NCBI GenBank assembly: GCA_029555885.1
Contig: JAKPQT010000701.1
Coordinates: 1-7,613, forward strand
DNA: 7,613 nt
Direction of reading: 5' to 3'
Source of the DNA: Chloroflexota bacterium
GTDB taxonomy: Bacteria; Chloroflexota; Anaerolineae; CG2-30-64-16
The position numbers and the translations under genes were made by a program. Shown here in pieces: positions 4,243 through 7,613 of the stretch. Position 1 is the first letter of the stretch; the number at the start of each line of letters is the position of its first letter. The notes beneath the pieces were generated by a model, which was not told the origin of the DNA, ran no database searches, and worked only from the letters and a program-made list of their open reading frames with translations.

Positions 4243-5661
4243 GTGACCCACTCCAACACCTCCCCCGCGCCGGTCCGCCTGAGCACCGGCTACAAGGTGA
4301 CCTGGGGCGTGGCGGCGCTCGGCACCTCGCTCATCTCCGGCACGTTCGGCGCGCTCCTGCCCATCTTCTACCAGGACTACCTGGGGCTGCAGGCCGCCTG
4401 GATCGGGCTCGCGTCGGCCATCTATGCCATCTGGAACGCAGTCAACGACCCGCTCTTCGGCTATCTGACCGACAGCACGCGCTCGCGGCTGGGCCGGCGC
4501 ATCCCCTACATGCGCTTCACGGCACCCTTCCTCGCGCTCACCTTCATCCTGGTCTGGTTCGCGCCACAGGGGGCCGGGCAGCCTGCGCTGTTCGGCTGGA
4601 TGCTGGCGACGATGCTGCTCTACGACACCTGCTATACCATGATCGGCCTGGTCTACTCCGCGCTGCTGCCGGAGGTGACGGAGTCCGACGGGGAGCGCCA
4701 CGGTCTCCAGGTTTCCGCGTCGCTGTTCGGGCTGTTGGGTACGCTGCTCGGCTTCCTGATCCCCGACTTCTTCCGGCCCAAGGCGGGCGCGGACCCGGTC
4801 TTTCTGCCCCTGCAGGCCTCCATGATCGTCGTTGCGCTGTTCAGCATGGCCGTCATCCTCCTGTTCACCTTCCGGGTGAAGGAGCGGCCCGAATTTCACC
4901 GGGTGGACAAGCCCGCGCCGCTACGAAAGGCGCTCGGCTATACGCTGACGAGCCGGTCCTTTCTCATCCTGGTCGCGCAGAACTTCATGTCCATCCTGAT
5001 GAACTCGCTGCTGCTGGGCGCGCTGTTCTACCTGGCCGACTATGTCTTGCAGGTCAACGCGATGCTGCCGTTGGCCGCGGTGTTCATCCCGCTCATCATC
5101 GGTGTGCCGGTGACGCAGGTGCTCCGGCGGCAGTGGGGTGTCGTCGGTGCGCAGCAACTCCTGCTGCTGGTGGCCGGGACCGGTCTCATCCTGCTGACAT
5201 TTGTGCCGGAGCCGCTCATCTTGCCCTGCCTCGCGCTGGCCGGGTTTGGGCTGGCCGGGCCGCAGACGCTCACCAACCTGCTCTTTGCGCAGGTGGCCGA
5301 CGAAGATGAGCTGCGCTCCGGCGTGCGTCGCGAGGGGTCGTTCTTCGGCGTCAACGCGCTGCTGACGAAGCCCGCGCAGTCCGTTGCGCTGGCCCTGCAG
5401 CCGTTCATCCTGCAGGCGACCGGCTTCGTCACGCGCGAGTCCAACCAGGGCGTCGCGTATCTGAATCAGCCGCCGGAGGCCTTATTCGGCATCCGCGCGC
5501 TCATCGGGCTGATACCCGGTGTCGCGATGCTCATCGGCGCGCTGCTGCTCGTTTGGTTCCCGCTGCGCGGCGCCTACCTGGGCCGGGTGCAGGCGGATGT
5601 GCTCGCGCTGCATGCGGAGAAGCATGCCCGGCTGGAAGAAGGAAAAGAAATGGAACGCTGA
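4243..5661 (+). CDS. GPH-family (MelB-like) major facilitator transporter
   Basis: This 472-residue protein has about twelve hydrophobic segments and the length usual for glycoside-pentoside-hexuronide:cation symporters. The diagnostic helix 2/loop motif NDPLFGYLTDSTRSRLGRR spans 68-86, and YSALLPEVTESDGER follows helix 4. The family imports sugars or glycosides with H+, Na+ or Li+ across the inner membrane. D69 aligns with MelB D59, but the MelB D55 position is N65, which would argue against Na+ coupling by the MelB mode. GTG at 4243 is chosen because AGGAG (4231-4235) precedes it by seven bases and the open frame begins there. It ends the operon with the TIM-barrel and DUF6206-like genes, and probably supplies or exports their substrate. 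Its final Glu-Arg-stop is encoded by repeat copy B, so the tail after the last helix may have been altered by that insertion. Confidence 0.9.
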   Translation: MTHSNTSPAPVRLSTGYKVTWGVAALGTSLISGTFGALLPIFYQDYLGLQAAWIGLASAIYAIWNAVNDPLFGYLTDSTRSRLGRRIPYMRFTAPFLALTFILVWFAPQGAGQPALFGWMLATMLLYDTCYTMIGLVYSALLPEVTESDGERHGLQVSASLFGLLGTLLGFLIPDFFRPKAGADPVFLPLQASMIVVALFSMAVILLFTFRVKERPEFHRVDKPAPLRKALGYTLTSRSFLILVAQNFMSILMNSLLLGALFYLADYVLQVNAMLPLAAVFIPLIIGVPVTQVLRRQWGVVGAQQLLLLVAGTGLILLTFVPEPLILPCLALAGFGLAGPQTLTNLLFAQVADEDELRSGVRREGSFFGVNALLTKPAQSVALALQPFILQATGFVTRESNQGVAYLNQPPEALFGIRALIGLIPGVAMLIGALLLVWFPLRGAYLGRVQADVLALHAEKHARLEEGKEMER

Positions 5662-5747
5662 TCACGCTGATCATCATGATTATGATGATCTATTCAAATC
5701 ATGATCATCAGGGCCAACCGCAGTTGGCACGTCATCTGCGTTCCATT
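5649..5747. repeat. Dispersed palindromic repeat, copy B
   Basis: The ends AATGGAACGC (5649-5658) and GCGTTCCATT (5738-5747) are perfect 10-base inverted repeats, extending to 16 of 18 paired positions. Internal structure includes GATCATCAT, GATT, ATGATGATC (5669-5690) and the core hairpin GCCAAC (5713-5718), CGCA, GTTGGC (5723-5728). It shares the left end and a 16-base core (5704-5719) with copy A, but the middle differs in length and sequence. It begins inside the last codons of the transporter gene and ends 13 bases before the next gene's ATG, so it fills nearly all of that intergenic gap. Confidence 0.85.
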
Positions 5748-5760
5748 CAAGGGGGCGACT

Positions 5761-6813
5761 ATGGCTGACAAGTTTATGATCTACGGCGCGACCGGCTACA
5801 CGGGCCGGCTGACCGCGCGCACGGCCGTGCAGCAGGGGCTGCGGCCCATCCTGGCGGGGCGCAACCGGGAGAAGGTGGCCGCGCTCGCGCAGGAGCTGAG
5901 ACTGGAAGGCCGCGCCATCGCACTGGACGATTCAGCGGGGTTGGATGCTGCGCTGCGCGAAGTGGCCGTCGTGCTGCACTGCGCGGGGCCGTTCTCGCAG
6001 ACTTACCCGCCGATGGCCGCGGCGTGCCTGCGCACGGGCACACATTACCTGGACATCACCGGGGAGATTGCGGAGCACGAGGCGCTGGCCGGCCGCGACG
6101 CCGAGGCCAGGGCGGCAGGGGTCATGCTGCTGCCGAGTGCAGGTTACGACGTCGTGCCTTCGGATTGCCTCGCGGCGCACCTCAAGCGGAGGCTGCCCTC
6201 TGCCACCCATCTGGCGCTGGCGTTCAGCTCTGCCGGCGGCTCATCGCGCGGGACGGCCATCACCGGCACGGAGATGGTGAATCGCGCCGGGCTGGTGCGC
6301 CGGAACGGGGTCATCACGCCGGTCCCCGCGGGCTGGAAGAGCCGCACCGTGGACTTCGGCCGTGGGCCGGTCGCCTGCGTGACAATCCCCTGGGGCGACC
6401 TCGCCACGGCCTACCGCTCGACGGGCATCCCGAACATCGAAACTTACGTTGCCGTGCCGAAGGCCGCGCAGTGGGCGCTCAAGTCTGCACGGGTGCTGGG
6501 CAAGCCGCTGAGCACGCCGATGGGCCAGCGCCTGCTGCGTGCGCTTGTCGGGCTGATGCCCGAGGGGCCGACCGACGCGCAGCGCGCCAGCGGGTACTCG
6601 CTGCTGTGGGCAGAGGTCACCGATGCGGCGGGCAACCGTGCCGTCAGCCGCATGCGCACGCCTCACGCATACACGCTGACCGCGGAGGCCAGCCTCCTGA
6701 TCGTGCGCCGGGTCCTTGCCGGCGACGTCCATCCGGGCTACCAGTCCCCCGCCAGCGCCTACGGCCCGGACCTCGTGATGGAGCTTGAGGGTGTCACACG
6801 GGAGGATTTGTAG
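5761..6813 (+). CDS. Saccharopine dehydrogenase-like NAD(P)-binding oxidoreductase
   Basis: This 350-residue protein has an N-terminal Rossmann fold with GATGYTG (9-15) and LAGRNREKV (31-39), where R34 suits NADP(H). Further family landmarks are HCAGPFSQTYPPM (73-85), YLDITGE (96-102) and GYDVVPSDCLA (128-138). These match the saccharopine dehydrogenase/trans-acting enoyl reductase group, whose members include bona fide saccharopine enzymes and mycobacterial lipid enoyl reductases. Its substrate cannot be read from the sequence, and there is no lysine or polyketide context. ATG 5761 has AAGGGGG (5749-5755) five bases upstream; an in-frame ATG at 5701 lies inside repeat copy B and is rejected. 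The gene follows the transporter on the same strand after 99 bases occupied by the repeat, so co-transcription is possible but not shown; I see no clear promoter in the gap. Confidence 0.85.
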   Translation: MADKFMIYGATGYTGRLTARTAVQQGLRPILAGRNREKVAALAQELRLEGRAIALDDSAGLDAALREVAVVLHCAGPFSQTYPPMAAACLRTGTHYLDITGEIAEHEALAGRDAEARAAGVMLLPSAGYDVVPSDCLAAHLKRRLPSATHLALAFSSAGGSSRGTAITGTEMVNRAGLVRRNGVITPVPAGWKSRTVDFGRGPVACVTIPWGDLATAYRSTGIPNIETYVAVPKAAQWALKSARVLGKPLSTPMGQRLLRALVGLMPEGPTDAQRASGYSLLWAEVTDAAGNRAVSRMRTPHAYTLTAEASLLIVRRVLAGDVHPGYQSPASAYGPDLVMELEGVTREDL

Positions 6814-6817
6814 CGGT

Positions 6818-6906
6818 GAAGGAAATCCCGGCGTATCTGACTCTGCGCACATCGCTTCATCGCCCGGCTTAACCAAGTCCCTGGTAAGACACGGAGGATT
6901 TCCTTC
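6818..6906. repeat. Inverted-repeat element between convergent genes
   Basis: GAAGGAAATCC (6818-6828) and GGATTTCCTTC (6896-6906) are perfect 11-base inverted repeats bounding 89 bases. Inside lies a smaller bulged stem, CTTAACCA (6869-6876) with TGGTAAG. The element fills the gap between the oxidoreductase stop (6811-6813) and the hisI stop (6915-6917). It could be a two-way terminator in broad terms, though no T-tract follows, or a small MITE-like palindrome. It does not resemble copies A and B. Confidence 0.6.
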
Positions 6907-6914
6907 GCCCCACC

Positions 6915-7247
6915 CTACAGTCGCCGGAAAAAGCACGACACCGCACCCGTGTGACACGCGGGACCGGCGGGCTGCACCTGCACCAGCAGCGTGTCGCCGT
7001 CGCAGTCCACGTACACGCCGGTCACGGCCTGCGTGTTGCCCGAGGTCGCGCCCTTGTGCCAGAGCTCCCCGCGGCTCCGGCTCCAGAAATGCGTCTCCCC
7101 CGTCGCCAGCGTCAAGCGCAGCGCCTCCGCGTTCATCCACGCAACCATTAACACCTGCCCCGTCGCCGCGTCCTGCACCACCGCAGGCACCAGCCCGCGC
7201 TCGTCCCACCGCATGTCAGCGAATGAAGCGATTTCCGAATTCTTCAT
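6915..7247 (-). CDS. hisI: Phosphoribosyl-AMP cyclohydrolase
   Basis: This 110-residue stand-alone HisI opens the adenine ring of phosphoribosyl-AMP, the third step of histidine biosynthesis in the cytoplasm. Signature elements are GLVPAVVQD (18-26), VLMVAWMN (32-39), [18 protein letters not shown] (54-71), DCDGD (81-85) and [12 protein letters not shown] (95-106). The magnesium aspartates are D81, D83 and D85; the zinc cysteines are C82, C98 and C105. There is no HisE (pyrophosphohydrolase) domain, so hisE must be elsewhere. ATG 7247 follows the hisF stop by three bases, with GAGG inside the end of hisF eight bases upstream, so translation is probably coupled. The gene converges on the oxidoreductase gene. 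Confidence 0.95.
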   Translation of the reverse strand: MKNSEIASFADMRWDERGLVPAVVQDAATGQVLMVAWMNAEALRLTLATGETHFWSRSRGELWHKGATSGNTQAVTGVYVDCDGDTLLVQVQPAGPACHTGAVSCFFRRL

Positions 7248-7250
7248 TCT

Positions 7251-7613
7251 TCATTCCTCATTCGTCGTCACCCTCACCGGCACCCCGCGTTCGGCCAGAT
7301 ACCCCTTGACCTGGCCCACGGACAACTGTCGGTAGTGGAACAGCGATGCGGCCAGCGCGGCATCCGCGCCGCCCGTCGTCAGCGCATCCGCGAAGTGCGC
7401 CAGCTCCCCCGCGCCGCCGGAGGCGATGACCGGTATGCTGACCGCCGCAGTGACCGCGGAGAGCATCGGCAGGTCATACCCGCGCTGCGTGCCGTCCGCG
7501 TCCATGCTCGTCAGCAGGATCTCCCCCGCGCCCAGCCGTTCGGCCTCGCGCGCCCAAGCCACGACGTCCAGCCCGGTCGGCACGCGGCCGCCGTTGATGT
7601 AGACCTCCCAGCC
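7251..7613 (-). CDS. hisF: Imidazole glycerol phosphate synthase cyclase subunit, C-terminal part (runs off the window)
   Basis: Only the last 120 residues are present; the frame is open to the window edge. HisF with HisH makes imidazole glycerol phosphate and AICAR from PRFAR in histidine biosynthesis. Motifs visible are [49 protein letters not shown] and [12 protein letters not shown], the phosphate-binding and C-terminal strands of the (beta/alpha)8 barrel. The aspartate of TSMDADG corresponds to T. maritima D176; the N-terminal catalytic aspartate is outside the window. The full protein would be about 250 residues. The order hisF-hisI is a common histidine operon end. The final codons (AAT GAG GAA TGA) also provide the hisI ribosome binding site. 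Confidence 0.95.
   Translation of the reverse strand, partial: GWEVYINGGRVPTGLDVVAWAREAERLGAGEILLTSMDADGTQRGYDLPMLSAVTAAVSIPVIASGGAGELAHFADALTTGGADAALAASLFHYRQLSVGQVKGYLAERGVPVRVTTNEE

Noticed and set aside
3211..4899. 562-codon open frame on the minus strand opposite the DUF6206-like and transporter genes
   Set aside because: Low-complexity composition rich in Arg, Gln, Glu and Gly, no recognisable motif, and fully antisense to two well-supported genes. It is a by-product of GC-rich codon use.
5669..5690. CRISPR-like or tandem repeat in the GATCATCAT region
   Set aside because: It is one 9-bp palindrome inside repeat copy B, with no regularly spaced units.
5701..5760. Upstream ATG of the oxidoreductase gene at 5701
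   Set aside because: The extra residues are encoded by repeat copy B; ATG 5761 has a proper ribosome binding site and starts just before the Rossmann strand.
6241..7209. 322-codon minus-strand frame spanning the oxidoreductase 3' half and hisI
   Set aside because: It overlaps hisI in the wrong frame and is antisense to the oxidoreductase; its composition is that of a shadow frame.

Overview
The window is GC-rich bacterial DNA with dense protein coding, short intergenic gaps and clear Shine-Dalgarno sites. Family types and the dispersed palindromic repeats would fit a member of the Chloroflexota or a similar environmental lineage. That is inference only: no rRNA or other phylogenetic marker is present. 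Nothing indicates a phage, plasmid, IS element or CRISPR array.

Layout. (1) 1-765: a promoter-like site and an AraD-family sugar-phosphate epimerase on the + strand. (2) 786-906: a hairpin-forming dispersed repeat between convergent genes. (3) 897-1782, minus strand: a two-gene unit of a DUF4395 membrane protein followed one base later by a membrane-anchored thioredoxin-like protein. (4) 1783-2351: a 569-base intergenic control region. It holds the leader of the minus-strand pair (promoter, operator-like dyad, a 12-codon reading frame with two Cys codons, and a foldable element ending in a U-rich tract), two REP-like palindromes, and a strong extended -10 promoter pointing right. (5) 2352-5661, plus strand: a tight operon of a xylose-isomerase-like TIM-barrel protein (possibly CbiR-like), a DUF6206-like protein with faint kinase-like features, and a GPH/MelB-type transporter, with gaps of 7 and 15 bases. 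(6) 5649-5747: a second copy of the repeat, which supplies the transporter's stop codon. (7) 5761-6813: a saccharopine-dehydrogenase-like Rossmann oxidoreductase. (8) 6818-6906: an inverted-repeat element between convergent genes. (9) 6915-7613, minus strand: hisI and the C-terminal half of hisF, the end of a histidine biosynthesis operon.

The most interesting part is the leader of the DUF4395-thioredoxin operon. Its order is promoter, Shine-Dalgarno, a mini-ORF MQYQCICMGRGR, a 9-base segment inside that ORF complementary to a downstream hairpin arm, a closing 9-bp stem, a T-rich tract, and the DUF4395 ribosome binding site. A ribosome waiting at the first Cys codon would stop just short of the complementary segment. 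This is the layout expected of a cysteine-responsive translational attenuator. The sequence elements are directly visible; the regulatory mechanism is inference.

The second notable point is the repeat family. Two copies share a GCCAAC hairpin with different loops, and in both the same GAACGCTGA supplies the final Glu-Arg-stop of an adjacent gene.
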